A DNA stretch of 64,000 nt from Eleusine coracana subsp. coracana (GCA_032690845.1 CM064428.1:59271575-59335574), one strand, 5' to 3'; positions 1-11,807 are shown, numbered from the stretch's first letter. Notes: generated by a model not told the origin, from the sequence alone. Numbers and translations are program-made.

Positions 1-1392
1 GTGGAGGTATGTGTGTGTGTGTGTTTTCTATTTTTTTGCTTGCTATTTTCTTTTGTTTTTGTTAGCTGATACATGTATGTTTGTGTACTATGCAGCCATG
101 CAGGCGAACAAGACGGCAGCTTGCTATAAAAATAAAGTAGTCAAGAATTGGGATGCAATAAGTACTATTTACTTAAAAGATCATACCAATGGTGAAGGTG
201 CTCGGACAGGTGCTGAAAGTGTTAAGTTTCAATTGAAGAAGTTGAAGAACCATCACCAGACTTAGCCTAATGCAATTCCTTGGCCCCAATATCAACTTTC
301 AAACGAAGCCTTAAAGATACCGCCGCACCATGACCTCACCGCGTATTGTGACTGTTCCTTTCTCATTGGACACCAAAACTTCGGCACGCTCCCACGTCCC
401 TCGCGTCTGACTCTCCTGGTCCTCCTCCTCTCCCACATGTGTCTCTGCCATGCCGCTGCATCGCTGACACGCACATGCTGCAGCTCATCACCATGCCTGC
501 CATAGAAGCTTGATGTGACCACGATCGCTCCATTTCCATGATGGTGAAGGAGGAAGAAGCAAAATGGTGCCCACACACAGGCCATCGTTGGTGTTTGCTG
601 ACCTCCGACTCATAGACCATGATGAGAACTAATCTTAGCTGATGACGTGCTCAACGGTGATGACATCCACGTCATATGAAAGAGTCGTGTTTGCTCAGAA
701 GGGTGGCCACGTCGTTCAAAATGTTGTGGTAGGTGCTAGTCTTTTACAGTTATACTTACTACTACTATATACTATACACTATATGTGCTATTCCTTATAT
801 GAAGTCAGCCCCTGGCTGCTTGGAAACAGTGGAAAGAAGCCCTATTCTGCTCAGCTGCTACGTCTGCACCGCTTGCTGCCTTGCTGGTCACTTGCCAAGA
901 GGATGCTGAGATCTGGAGCAGCCGCATGCCCCGTGCGGATGCTTATTTCTCTACTGCTTGGTGCTATTTGCTGACTTAAAAAATGTAGAAACATAGCTAG
1001 TTTGTTCTTTATTATTCTTTGTACTCTGTTGTAAGTACTTTTTGAGCCAATTTGGGATACCATTTCAATAAACATTCCAATAAAATTGAAAATCAAGTGG
1101 GATCTCCTCTCCCCGTTGACATTAAAAAAAACCCACAGTTTTCTCGCGAGAACATGTGAAAGATAACTTCATTTTATTAGAGTGAAACTGATCACATTGA
1201 CAAAGATGTAGAGTGAAACAGATCACATTAACAATGTGGGGTACACAAGTCAACAGCGAATGCACAGGTTCGCTGCGACGAACAATCGTGAGGCAGGGGT
1301 ACGGACATATGCGTACAGAACAATTAAAATGTGGAACAACATATACCATGCATAAACTTCCAGACGAATGCCATGCTAACAAGCTGTGTAAC
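1..1392. other. Left-end intergenic stretch, no convincing gene
   Basis: An open frame at 11-265 (+) has no domain I can name and no clear start context; it could be a broken transposon or gene exon. Nothing else here is coding with confidence. A 24-base sequence is present twice (about 1180-1203 and 1211-1234, offset 31 bases) just downstream of the acyltransferase stop codon. The right part probably holds the 3' UTR of that minus-strand gene. Confidence 0.4.
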
Positions 1393-2701
1393 TCACGTGA
1401 ACCTTGCAAGTTCACCCAAAAAGGCCTGGGCGTGCTCGTTCTTGACACAGACTGACGACACACTGGCCCCGTCCAACCCTTTCCACGGCAGACACACCAC
1501 ACAGCCAGGCACGATCAATGTCCTCGGTTTCGCGTTGTACATTACCCGTGACGGTTTCCCGCTTCCGAAATCAGGGTCCTCGAAGCCGATATTTCGCCAG
1601 GAAGTCAGAGCTAACATGCTGTATAGAACCTCGCTATTAAGCTGCTGCGGATCTACCTCTGGCTGCTGGTTGTTGCAATCAATTATTCCATCCCTCTTGA
1701 ACTGATGCGCTATGTGGTCCTTGGCATCCTTGATCAAGTTGATTACGTTGGCGATGTCCCCGTTTGCCACTATGCCATTGGTAGCCGTGACCAGCGGCGC
1801 GATGGAACAGTTGCCGTAGTAGCCGTCCTTGGCACCCACATGCCTGCGTATATTTGCTGTGAACGAGAGCACAGCAGGAGCTTCTGGGTTGGACATGATT
1901 GCGCGAGTGCGACACTGCCATATCACGGCTGCGACCACCTCGAACGTGGTGCATGACTGGCCATTGCTGCTGGCACGATATTCAGCTCTGATGCGGTTGA
2001 TCACGCTCGAGGGGATGGTGACGTCATGCTGAGCAAGGTCCAGTGCCTCGAAGCTGTTTAGTAGAAGTAGTTGTTGCCAGGCAACAGTGGATGCAGGGAG
2101 GCTTGGAAGGGAATCGTCCCATCGAATGGGAACAACCGATGGTTGTGACAGCCCACGAGCAAACTCGCCAACGGCCTGAAGGAATTGGGCGATACCAAAC
2201 CCGTCGGCAATGGCATGATTCCACGTCACTGCGATGATGAACCCGCCGCAAGAGAACTCGGTTACCTGCATCGTCATCAAAGGGTTAGAGTAGGGGCCGC
2301 AGACCTCCACTGCTGGGGCGTAGAGGACCGGCTCGTCTACTAGTGCTTTTGCACCAGGGGACTGGTCTAACAACTTGACTTCTTTTAAGGTGGAGTTGCA
2401 AGATGCCGCAACGAACTGCACACCCTCTCCGGTGCATTTGATGTGGAGCTCGTCATCATCATCATTGCCTCCTGCAGCAAGGCGACCGGAGATTGGATAG
2501 TAATGGACCATGGCTTGGGATAACGCCATTTTTATGGTCTCGGCAGGCTCGTGGATTGGTTGCTCGAACACAAACAAGGCTGTCACCGGAGTTCTAGTTA
2601 GAGCCTTGTCAAAAGACGAGAGCTTAACGGTGTTGCTGGTGGTCACCGGCACATCAGATGGCCTCACTACAACGGGAGAGGACTTTTTCACTGTTACACT
2701 C

Positions 2702-2709
<8 letters not shown>
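1393..2709 (-). CDS. BAHD-family acyltransferase, single exon, 438 aa
   Basis: A BAHD enzyme transfers an acyl group from acyl-CoA to a hydroxyl or amine of a plant metabolite, usually in the cytosol. The catalytic HxxxD motif is seen as HAIAD at residues 165-169, in the usual place near the middle. The second family motif, DFGWG, appears as DFGSG at residues 380-384, so the Trp is replaced by Ser. The length (438 aa) is normal and there is no intron or in-frame stop. The ATG at 2709 is chosen because the open frame further upstream only encodes an Arg-Glu run from a (GA)n microsatellite in the leader. The sequence recalls the hydroxycinnamoyl/benzoyl transferase-like clade, but the acceptor cannot be read from sequence. 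Neighbours are repeats, so context adds nothing. The family call is secure; the substrate is unknown. Confidence 0.93.
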
Positions 2710-2764
<55 letters not shown>

Positions 2765-2765
2765 T
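2710..2765. repeat. (TC)n-(TG)n compound microsatellite in the acyltransferase leader
   Basis: A run of about 19 TC units (2710-2747) is followed directly by about nine TG units. On the gene strand it is a GA/CA tract touching the start codon, hence in the 5' UTR. It produces spurious Ser-Leu and Arg-Glu open frames on both strands. Confidence 0.95.
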
Positions 2766-2780
2766 CATTCAGGCTTTGTG

Positions 2781-2791
2781 ATTTATATATA
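2781..2791 (-). promoter_or_regulatory. Candidate TATA box of the BAHD gene
   Basis: On the minus strand this reads TATATATAAAT, about 72 bases upstream of the chosen ATG. A start site about 30 bases downstream would leave a leader of roughly 40-50 nt made mostly of the microsatellite. The call rests on position and motif only. Confidence 0.45.
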
Positions 2792-3483
2792 TATTGATAG
2801 ATTAATTTGTGCGATGAATCATGTGATTGTTTTTTCAAAGGCGTCTGTTTCTCGTTTTATATCATGTATCGAGGATATGAAACCTGCTGTTGTTGGCTTC
2901 TCAGCCGCCAACTACCCCTGATCATCAACTGTTGAAATTTTTAAGGAGTTCTGTTTGAAATTGCTTAATCAACTAGTAATGAGAAGAGACAAAAGAAACA
3001 GTCTAATCAATTATCAAACCAGAATTAATTATGAACTATATGTTCGTATTCAGAGCATGCAAATAGAGATGATATGATTGTCGAGAAGAACTCCAAATGT
3101 GTGAGTTATTTTTTTTTTTGAGAAAAATAGCAGGTCCTCTACCTTTTCATTATAGTAGAGTAACAAATGGTTCATTTACAGCGTGAAGTGGAGAAAAGCT
3201 AAAAAACTAAATATTTACAGATACTATGTCCTTTAGGCTACGCCACGTGTTGCATATGCTCCGCCTGCCATGTTTTGTATGTTTTGTGGGATATGGTCAC
3301 TAGCTGTGCTGGTGCCATTGCTTTGTTATCGAAGACTGGCATGTATCTTTCTTTCCACAAGTTCCAGGCGATGTAGATCACTGCTTGTGTTTTTTACTTC
3401 TATGGAAACGGCTGGTTTGCCGAGCGCTGCTGCAGGCACTCAGCGAAGCCTCAAATGCACTTTGCCATGTGTAATATGGGTAA
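2792..3483. other. Acyltransferase upstream region and an unassigned repeat
   Basis: No gene is seen. An oligo-T run near 3110-3120 starts a segment that looks like the reverse complement of a poly(A)-ended retroposed sequence, perhaps a LINE 3' end or processed fragment, but I cannot assign a family. Confidence 0.3.
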
Positions 3484-3484
3484 C

Positions 3485-3525
3485 TAGGAAGGTGGCCCGC
3501 GCAAATTGCGCGGCTAGAATATATA
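3485..3525 (-). mobile_element. Candidate Helitron 3' terminus (minus orientation)
   Basis: Read on the minus strand there is a perfect stem-loop CCGCGC-AATTT-GCGCGG, then about nine bases ending in CTAG with a T beyond. A GC-rich hairpin 10-12 bases before CTRR with T outside is the Helitron 3' end signature. The element would extend to higher coordinates over the duplicated region. The 5' TC end is not fixed; a possible one lies near 6863. Confidence 0.45.
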
Positions 3526-3529
3526 TTAA

Positions 3530-6500
3530 ATATGAGCGTATAAAATATTTTGGCTTTTGACAAAGTGTTTTTGGTGTTTTCAATTTCCTTATAATTTAGT
3601 AATAGAGCTATTTTTTAAGGACTATTGGATCCTTATTTATGAATCAAAGTTTTAGAATTTGGTTGTCAGATATGTATGTATTATATATGATCTTTTTATG
3701 ATTCTAAATTTATTACAACTTAGTATATCATATTTCTTTTTGTTTTGATCAGACCAGGCACATTTTATTTGATTTTAATCTGACCATGTCATATTTTAGA
3801 TCATATATGTTTTCACTATATCTATCCCTCTAACACAGTTTTCTGGGATTATCATCATTTTATAATTGACTTTTAATCCTCCAATGTTCCTCTTTATTTT
3901 GGGTGCCATAAACTCTATGATATCGTGACATAATAGAGAGTTGTGCTCTTAGCCACCGGAGTTAAGTCCTCTGTATGGACGCTTACATATGGGTATCCTT
4001 GATCTCAATCTCAACTACACTCAGAGCACACACTTTGAACAACATGCTTTAATTTGCAGTGCTAACTTCTTATATTTGTATTAGGTTTAATTACACCAAT
4101 GTTCTTTTTTATGTAGTAATTTAATATTAAAACACATTTAAACCTTCATAATAATGTATTTTAAAGATGCATAGTCATAATTTAATTTAGTATAATTTTA
4201 ATTTCAAGCATGTCTAACTTCAAATATTATAGAACCTGTATATATATAAATATACATTCCACAAGATTTTTTTTATGAATATTTTCTTGTTAATAGGTAG
4301 TATGACCCATCCAGGCCTGACGATGCGTACAACCCTTATATGTCATCAATCCTCATAAGCACCTTAGTTTGATCAGCTAATATCAATATTAGTTTTTAAA
4401 ATTAGACATGTCTATGTTGTGGCTGCTTTCTCCGTCATCCTGTCGACCTTACTAACTTAGTGACAGGCATGTAGTTCGTCTTTAATTTAAAATGTAATCA
4501 GCAACGATTATTTGTGGTAGGCGGGTTGTCCGCCACGAAGGTCACTTATGGCCTATTGCTGAAAATAACTTTTTTAGTAGTGCTTGTGCATCATATTTCA
4601 ATTTTGCCAAGCTTCGCCCCTGTTGCCACTACATCCAATTACTACTTTGCTAAAAAGATAAAAATATTCAACCTTTTTACTGATTTTTAAAAATTAGATA
4701 TGTCTATTTTATGCTAAGAATGGAAAGTAACACTCATATATATGTACAATCCATATGAGAAATATTCTTAGAGTTTAATATAATTGCCAATCATTTGGAT
4801 TTTTTTCCACCACATGCTATTATGGCAATCTTTTCTTATATGAAAATTGGACTCACTTTCTTTTTTAAAATAAAAGATATGGTTATGTTTGTTATGACTT
4901 TTTTCTTAATTTGAATTGGCCACAAATAAAATTATGTCTCAAACAAAATAAACTAATTGGTAATAGGAAAGCCAACATGGGAGGAGGGAGATTAGAGTGG
5001 GTGGGTGTAGGGGGATTGGAGCATACAAAGTATTCTGGCTTTTAACTAAGTGTCTTTTCTTGTTTTTAATTTCCTTACAACTTAGTAATAGAACTATTTT
5101 TTAGACTATTGGATCCCTCGTTTACCAAAATTCTTATATTATATATAATTTCTTTATGATTCTAGATTTATTCCTGTTTTATATATAATTTTCAGACACA
5201 TCTTGTTTGATTTTACTCTGACCATGTCATATTTTTTTAGATTATTTTTATTTGCACTATACTTACTCCTCTAACATAATTTTTACGGATTATCGTCACC
5301 TTAATTGCTTTTTGAATCCTACAACATTATTCCTCCTTTGTCTTGGATGCCATAAACCCAAGATGTCTTACCGCAAAAAAAAGTTACATTCTTGGCCACC
5401 GAAGTTAGTTTTTTATATGGACACTTGCATGTGGGCATCAATGATCTCAATCTTAACTACAGTCAGAGCCGGCACATAGAACAATATAATTTATTTTACA
5501 GAGCTACCTTCTTATATTGATATTAAGTATAACTATATCAATGTTTTATTTTCTATGTAGTAATTCATATTGAAACATCTATAAACCTTCACAACAATGT
5601 ATTTTAAAGATACATAGTCATATTTTGATTTAGTATAGTTTTAATTTTAAACATGTCTAACTTTATGGATCGTAAACAAATTAACATTCCACATGATTGT
5701 TTTTTGAATGAATATTTTCCTGGTAATAGGTAGTACGACCTACCAAAGCCCAAAAGTGTGCACGATGCTTATATGTCATCAATACTCATATATTGTGTTG
5801 CACACCACTATAAAAAAAAGTAATTAGTACTAAGTACTGTTGTTTGATCAGATAACATTTATATTAATTTTTAAAATTAGACATGTCTATGTTACACATC
5901 ACATTTCACTTTTATCAGCTTTGTCCTTGATTGCCACTACATTCAATGGCTCCTTTGCTGAAAAAGTTAAAAATGTCCAACTTCCATCCTTATACTAATT
6001 TAAAACAATTAGACATGTTTATTTTGTGCTTAGTATAGAAAGTGACACTCATGTATCTATACAATCCATATGAGAAATATTCTTAGAGTTAAATATAATT
6101 ACCAATCTCTTGTAGTTTTCCACCATGTGCTATTACGACGATGTTTCCTTAATGAAAATCAAACTCACTTTCTTAAAATAACAGATAGGAGTTTTTACAA
6201 TGGTCCTAAATAACTACAAACCGTTTATTTGAGACATCTCGATGATCTCTTATACCCTATGGTGTAATACATATATGATTATTATTATTAGTTGAAATTA
6301 AATAGAAAATGTTGGACAAAATTGATTGTTTCAATTGCGGATTGTAGGAAAAGTAGGAGATATAATTTCATTTATTATTCAAATTTTTCTATAAAAAGCA
6401 ATGGCTAAGATTTACTTGTTATCATACACTGCTGTAAAATAGTCCTAAAAGATATGGCCATATGGGTTATTTTTTTTTTATTTTTAAAAATAATTTGGAT

Positions 6501-6640
6501 TGTTCACAAATAAAATTGTGTATCAAACAAAAACAAAACTAAATTGATGATAAGAAAACCAACGTGGAGGAGGGTTGCTAAGAAAAAAAACGTGGGAGGA
6601 GGGAGATTTGGGTGGGTGAGGCGTGAGAGCATTGGATTCT
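3530..6640. repeat. Diverged 1.5-kb direct tandem duplication, AT-rich, non-coding
   Basis: Two colinear copies can be aligned by eye. Unit 1 is about 3530-5022 and unit 2 about 5023-6640. Shared landmarks in order include a block at 3540/5027 ending in ACTATTGGATCC, TCTGACCATGTCATATTTT (3778/5217), GGATGCCATAAAC-like (3902/5345), a GATCTCAATC block (4000/5441), TGTATTTTAAAGAT (4154/5597), and a closing GGGAGGAGGGAGATT (4979/6595). Indels and many substitutions separate them. No coding potential is seen in either copy. The pair probably lies inside, or forms the body of, the Helitron-like element whose 3' end is near 3485. Confidence 0.75.
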
Positions 6641-7031
6641 TTTTTTATTTTTTTATTAATCTGAATTTATCAACTTATTAATAATTTTATCTCTTTGTCA
6701 ATTGGAGTTGGATATGAACTCTTTTTTGACTTCATCTGGACCGTTAAATCTTCATAAAATCTAACGGATCTCTTCTTTTTTTTAGATTAACATGATAATT
6801 TTGTGGTCTTGAGAGTGAACGGGGTGGCTCTTTTTTCTCTTCAAATAAAAAAGATAATAGATGTATATACACTACTAGTATATGTGTGTAATATGTGTTT
6901 TTACCATGACTGAGTGAAAAAATAATATACTAGTATATATCAGGAGGCAATGCAAATCTCCACCCCTTAAAAGCGTGAGTGGAATTTTTTTTTACGTTTA
7001 CCCCATTAGGTGCACCTAATTAACCTCTTAA
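6641..7031. other. AT-rich intergenic DNA left of the CACTA element
   Basis: I see no gene here. Short ACTAGTATAT-type segments occur near 6873 and 6930. Confidence 0.4.
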
Positions 7032-8140
7032 CACTACTAGAAAAACGCACTACAGTAGCAGGTGCTTTTCTTGGATCAGTAGCGAACACTTCAAAAGCCC
7101 GCAGTTGACTATAAAAAAGAAGCGATTCCGCTACTAGGATCACAAAAATAGTTGCAGGCACTTTATGCCAGCTTTTGAGTGCAAAGTGCCCGCTACTACG
7201 GTTCGTACTGTAGTAGCGAGCATTATATGGACTGCCGCTATGGCCTAAAGGCCCAATAGCGGCGGGCCTGTCAGAGGCGGCCCTCCACTGGGGCCCCTTT
7301 ACTTATATAAAAGGGGAGGCGGTGCGGCCTCTGTGCGCTGCACCGCCTCCTCCCGCGCCGCATCGCTCTTAGCTTAGGGTTAGGGTTGCGTCGCATCGCT
7401 CGCGCCGCTTAGGGTTAGAGTTGCACCGCACCGCCGCGCACCCGACCGCCGCACCGCCTCGCCTCCAGCCACCGCCTCCCTCTCTCCTCCTCCCTCCTCT
7501 CTCATCGCCTCCCTTCCTCCCTCTCCTCCGGCTGCCACACTGCCATGGGGGGCAGGCACCACTGGGGCCACTCACGCCGCAGATGGTGCTCATGGGACCG
7601 GATGGCGGTTGTCCACGCCAACACCGGCCTCCGCCTCCCCTCTCCACCTCTAGGCCCGGTGGTCCTGAGCCCTTCGCGTAGTGCATCTGCGGCAGTGGCC
7701 ACGAACGGCTCGGTGGAGAACGTCGTGAAGCTCCTGTCGGCCCCTCCTACGGCAGCGGCTCCGGTGGAGGTCCCGGCGCCCCCTCCTCCACCGTCGGCTC
7801 CAGTGGAGCTCGCGGTGGCTCCACCACCGGCTTCGGTCACTTAGCACCACGCGGGTGCAGACGCGAACAGCGGCGGGCAACGACGATTAGCGGAGGCGTG
7901 GCTAGGATAATTTAATATAAACCTAGCTAATTTTGTAATTAGTAGTTTAGATATGGCGTTGGCGGCAGTCTGTAGACCGCCACTTACGCCTTTTTTATTT
8001 AAATGTCATGTGTGTCTGTAGCGGATATTAGCCCGCTACTAAGTATGTAAGTAAGTAGTGACAGGGCCTCAGTGGCATTTTAGTATTCCGCCACTAAGGG
8101 CCCTTTTGGTTCGCCACTGTAGAGCATAATTCTAGTAGTG
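7032..8140. mobile_element. Non-autonomous CACTA (En/Spm) element, 1109 bp
   Basis: It starts CACTACTAGAA and ends with the exact inverse TTCTAGTAGTG, an 11-bp terminal inverted repeat. It is flanked by the 3-bp target duplication TAA (7029-7031 and 8141-8143), which is diagnostic of the superfamily. Sub-terminal CCGCTACT/AGTAGCGG-type repeats line both ends (about 7050-7260 and 7970-8120). There is no transposase. The middle (about 7300-7900) is GC-rich with gene-like features: a TATATAAAAGG box at about 7303, two blocks with AGGGTTAGGGTT/TTAGGGTTAG at 7376-7415, and proline/alanine-rich open frames on both strands. None of these frames is convincing as a protein; a captured promoter or first exon is possible. 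Confidence 0.92.
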
Positions 8141-8569
8141 TAAGTTTGTGTCTAAACTTAATGCACCCCATTAATTGTACACAGGAGCCCTGAGATTACA
8201 TATCTAATGGTCAGCAATTAACTTACAATCACTACTTTCAATCCAATGGCTCAGTATGTGAGGATCTCCCATCCTCCTCTCACCACCCACGACAAGGCAA
8301 CCTCCACCACCCAAGCCACCCATCGATCGTCCCGGTCCTCTGTTCTTCTACGCTGGGAAAAAAAAACTTCTCCCCCGTTCAACCTTGTTGGCCATTGAAC
8401 CGCTACTGCGTTGGATCCCCAATGAGCTGCAGCCGATGATTGAAAAGGCGTCACTTCCGAATCACACACTCGTTGCCGTTGCGAGCCCCAGCCATCGCTG
8501 CCATGGGCTGCCCTGGATCGGCGCTGAACGATAGCCCATTGTAGTCGTGGATCGGCTGGCAGTGGCACG
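8141..8569. other. Intergenic flank, target of the solo LTR
   Basis: Unique-looking sequence without a convincing gene. The GC-rich part at 8430-8565 resembles, in short phrases (CATCGCTGCCA-GGGCTGC), the sequence right of the LTR at 10240-10500. This suggests one older repeat interrupted by the LTR. Confidence 0.4.
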
Positions 8570-10224
8570 TGTAAGCTTCATGATCATTAATGATTAGATC
8601 TCCAAGATATGAATATTTTGATGATACATGACAGTTATGAAATTATGGACTAATATATACACGAGTGTTGCTAATGCATATATCATCTCTAAACTCTGCT
8701 ACAAATCTTATTGATGATGATAGTTGCCTTGGTGATGGATGATAATGACCACAAGCATAGAGGCTTGGTGAGCTTGATGAAGTCCAAGGGTTGATGGAGA
8801 TGGATCAAGGCTAAGGACAAGCTATAGAGCAAGTGTTAGAAATACTTGTCTAGTTGTTAGGGTTTTGAGTCCATAAGAGAAACCGTATGATTAAGGGGGT
8901 CTAGGTCCTATCTCTTAGACCACGACTAGTCTCGGTGATGTGTATGATGCTCAGTGAAAGCACAGACACTAGGTGACAGTGGAGAAGCTAGAAAACAAAG
9001 TCAAATGAGGATGAGAAGTTTCAGTTTCTGGACGAAGTGACCGGACAGAGAGGTCAAAGAAGACCGGACTGTACGGTCACTAGGAGACTAGAGAGAAGTC
9101 TACGAAGGAATCTATTAGCGTGAAGACCTGTAGAGACCGGATGGTCCGGTTTGTATGGAGGTTGCTCGGGACATAGAAGTGTAGAAATGGATACTCTCTA
9201 GAATGGAGAGAGAAAGACTGATTGGACGGTCCGGTCAGTACTAGGATCAGCAGTGGGCACAGCCATTGGAGCTGGATTAGAAGTGGGCAGAGCCGTTGGA
9301 GCTGGATTTGCAGTGACCGAACGGTCCGGTCAGGCAGTGACCGAACAGTTCAGTTAGTACATCAAGAAAGCTGATTTCATGGAGCAATGACTAATTGGAG
9401 GATAAAAGCCTATATAACTTGTTGCTGAGATCTTGGAGACCTCTTTTGACCAGTGAAATTGCTTGGAGCATTTGGTGAGAGTCAAGAGGAAAAGAGAAGA
9501 GCACTAGGAGGAGATATTGCATATCTTGAAAGTGCTAGTGAGAGTAACAAGAGCATCTTGCACATCTAAGGCTAGGGTGTTCTTGAACGTGTGATCTAAA
9601 TTATTACTCTTGATATATAGTGAGACCTAGACTAGTTAGGTGTCGGTGATCGAGCCTATCGTGATCGATTGTGAAGGCCGTCACATGTTTATACCCGGTT
9701 TGAGCCCATTGGTAAAAGGGGGATCGCTAGTGAGTGTCTGTGTCGGCTCGAGGAGTCCGACAAGTTCTTGAGGGAGGTGAGCTTGTATCTTGATGGTAGC
9801 GGTGACGCAACCATGTCTTTACTTCGGGAGTGATTGCGGGCTCGTGTACGAGAACTCCACATTGGTGGCGGGAGGGACTGGTACTCCATCGGGAGAGGTC
9901 CAACGAGGAGTAGGGGAAGGTGCCATCCTTCCGAGACCTCGGAAAAAAAAATCATGAGCATTCCTTGACTCCCCCCTCTTTACTATCCCGTAATTGTGTG
10001 CTCTAGTAATTAGGTTAAACTGTGGCTTGCATAGGCTAGTGTGTTCAGCTTCCGCACTTGCTCTCATTATAAACACTAGCATGTGTAGGGTCTTGGTCTC
10101 CTAAAATTGTTAGGTTGTAATAATTACTAGGTTCTAATAGTGTGAGTTAGTAGTATTCAGATTTGTGGTTGAATTACCGATTCACCCCCCCCCCCCCCCT
10201 CTCGATATGCCTTCAGTTCTTACA
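8570..10224. mobile_element. Solo LTR, 1655 bp, Ty1/copia-like
   Basis: It starts TGTAAG and ends CTTACA, a 6-bp inverted terminus of TG...CA form. Both sides carry the identical 5-bp target duplication GCACG (8565-8569 and 10225-10229). There is no primer-binding site, polypurine tract or second LTR, so it is a solo LTR left by LTR-LTR recombination. The interior holds repeated ACCGGACGGTCCGGT-like phrases and an ATTCACC(C)n(T)CTC stretch near the 3' end. Such features are common in LTRs of grass SIRE/Maximus-type copia elements; that family name is an inference. Confidence 0.9.
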
Positions 10225-10229
10225 GCACG

Positions 10230-10500
10230 TCATTGTTGTCACGGTGTCGACGAGCGGCACGCCGTCCCTGACTTGGGCTAGCACGAATCACAGAGGACCG
10301 GAACGCCATCGCTGCCACGGGCTGCTGTGGATCACAGAGCAGGAGGAGCCCGTCACCGTCGTTGCTGCATCGTTGACAAGCGGCACGCTGTCCCTGCCTC
10401 GGGCTAGCGTGAATCAAAGAGGAGCTACACACCGTCGCTGCCACGGGCTGCACAGATCATAGAGGAGGAGTAGCCCGTCGCTGCCGTCAAACATCCTGGA
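10230..10500. repeat. Two GC-rich near-repeats of about 120 bp
   Basis: Two imperfect copies contain GACGAGCGGCACGCCGTCCCTG / GACAAGCGGCACGCTGTCCCTG-like starts (about 10247 and 10374) and share GGGCTAGC-TGAATCA-AGAGGA and CCGTCGCTGCCACGGGCTG phrases. Open frames over them reflect composition, not a recognisable protein. Confidence 0.55.
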
Positions 10501-10997
10501 GCAGAGGCCCTTTGCTGCTGCGGCTCCCTTTCATTTACGAGGAGGGTGTCTTGCGATTCAACATCCAAATTGGTATTGTCATGTTAGGATCCCTTTAGTT
10601 TTTTAGAAACTAGTATTTAGAAACAGGAGGGTTTTCAAATGAGTCAGTTATTGTGTGGTTTCGAAAAACTAGTTTCTCGATTTCTAAGCAACTAAGAATT
10701 TGGCTCAATCCACCTAATACCAAATTTTGCCTCAATTCAATTCATTAACTACCCAAAAGTTGATCTATAGATTTAAAAAACCAGAATCCAACAACCCCAT
10801 CTAGTTTTTATTTAGAAACCAGTTTCTAAAAAACTAAAACTCATTCGAATTCATAAAGAGCTTACTTTTGTTCACTTGTGAAATGAAGACTTATTTGGGA
10901 GAGTAGCAGGTGCATCTGGTTGAGACAATTAAAGGTATGTTTTGAAGGTTATAACAAAAATAAGGTACCACTATATGCCATCATAATTCTGTAGATA
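10501..10997. other. Intergenic, nothing recognised
   Basis: AT-rich sequence with repeated AACTAGTTTCT / AGAAACTAG-like words between about 10600 and 10835, suggesting a short fold-back repeat. No gene seen. Confidence 0.35.
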
Positions 10998-11807
10998 GGG
11001 TTTAATTGGATTCATGCCATTGTAACTTTTCTGTTTCTGAGATATACCATTACAATTCACCTAATTGAAATTGTACCATCATAATTCTGCAATTGTTTGA
11101 AACATACCACTATATACGTCTAAAAGCTCTTTTGACCCATCTACAGGGGTTGTATTTTTGTATGTTCCTAAAATACCCCCGGCCTTCATCTTCCAACCTC
11201 TCCATGTTCTCTCCTCCCAACTATTTTCAGCTCTTATGGAAGCTAAAAAAGAGAAAGTGGTCCACCAAACAGATTAAGGAATCTACTGAGCCAAAATAGG
11301 GTGTAAGATTTTAATTTGCAAACCTACCAAATATTCACGGCCTACTAGGTACAACATTACTACTTGATGCTAATCATCATCTCCTAGAGCAAAGGCAAAG
11401 CGAGGCAATCCAGTAAAAAGCAGCGGCAACGAAGCAAGCCATCGAGCTAGTATGTCCAGGTCGCGGGAGCATACATGGATCTAGCTAGAACGATGCAAGC
11501 TTCCCTGGACTTGAGATATCAGGGACTTTGATACCTTGCTATGTTTCTGGCCGAGGAGAGAGGTAGCATCCATCAATGATAGTATGTCAAGCGGATGAGG
11601 AAGAATGTGAGATGGTGAAGAAGACAGAGACAAAATGGTTCATACGAAATTACAGTATGTGAAAATGGTACAATGTTGGCTTAAAGGTGTACTTAGTGAC
11701 ATGGTTCAAACAATTGTATAATTGTAATGGTATGATTCCAATTAGGTGAATTGTAATGGTATATCTCAAAAACAGAAAAATTACAATGGCATGAATCCAA
11801 TTAACCC
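10998..11807. mobile_element. Fold-back / long-TIR element, about 810 bp
   Basis: The first about 105 bases, beginning GGGTTTAATTGGATTC, reappear inverted at 11705-11807 with about 90% identity, including the phrases ATATACCATTACAATTCACC and CAATTGTTTGAAAC. The interior has no transposase or other protein match I recognise. Long inverted repeats without an ORF fit a non-autonomous MULE-like or fold-back element. A clear target duplication was not found (AGATAG-like words lie on both sides). Confidence 0.7.

Noticed and set aside
1679..2251. Open frames on both strands within the acyltransferase region (for example 1705-1956 + and 2024-2251 -)
   Set aside because: They overlap the intact BAHD frame, match no family, and are expected shadows of a coding sequence.
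2710..2838. N-terminal extension of the BAHD protein with an Arg-Glu repeat
   Set aside because: It is the translation of the (GA)n leader microsatellite; the family N-terminus fits the ATG at 2709.
7376..7415. Interstitial telomere repeat
   Set aside because: Only two or three TTAGGG-like units occur per block and plants use TTTAGGG; it is better explained as telo-box-like sequence in the CACTA core.
7369..7880. Several overlapping Pro/Ala/Arg-rich frames in the CACTA element
   Set aside because: Frames are open on both strands because of GC bias, with no domain or codon preference to choose one.
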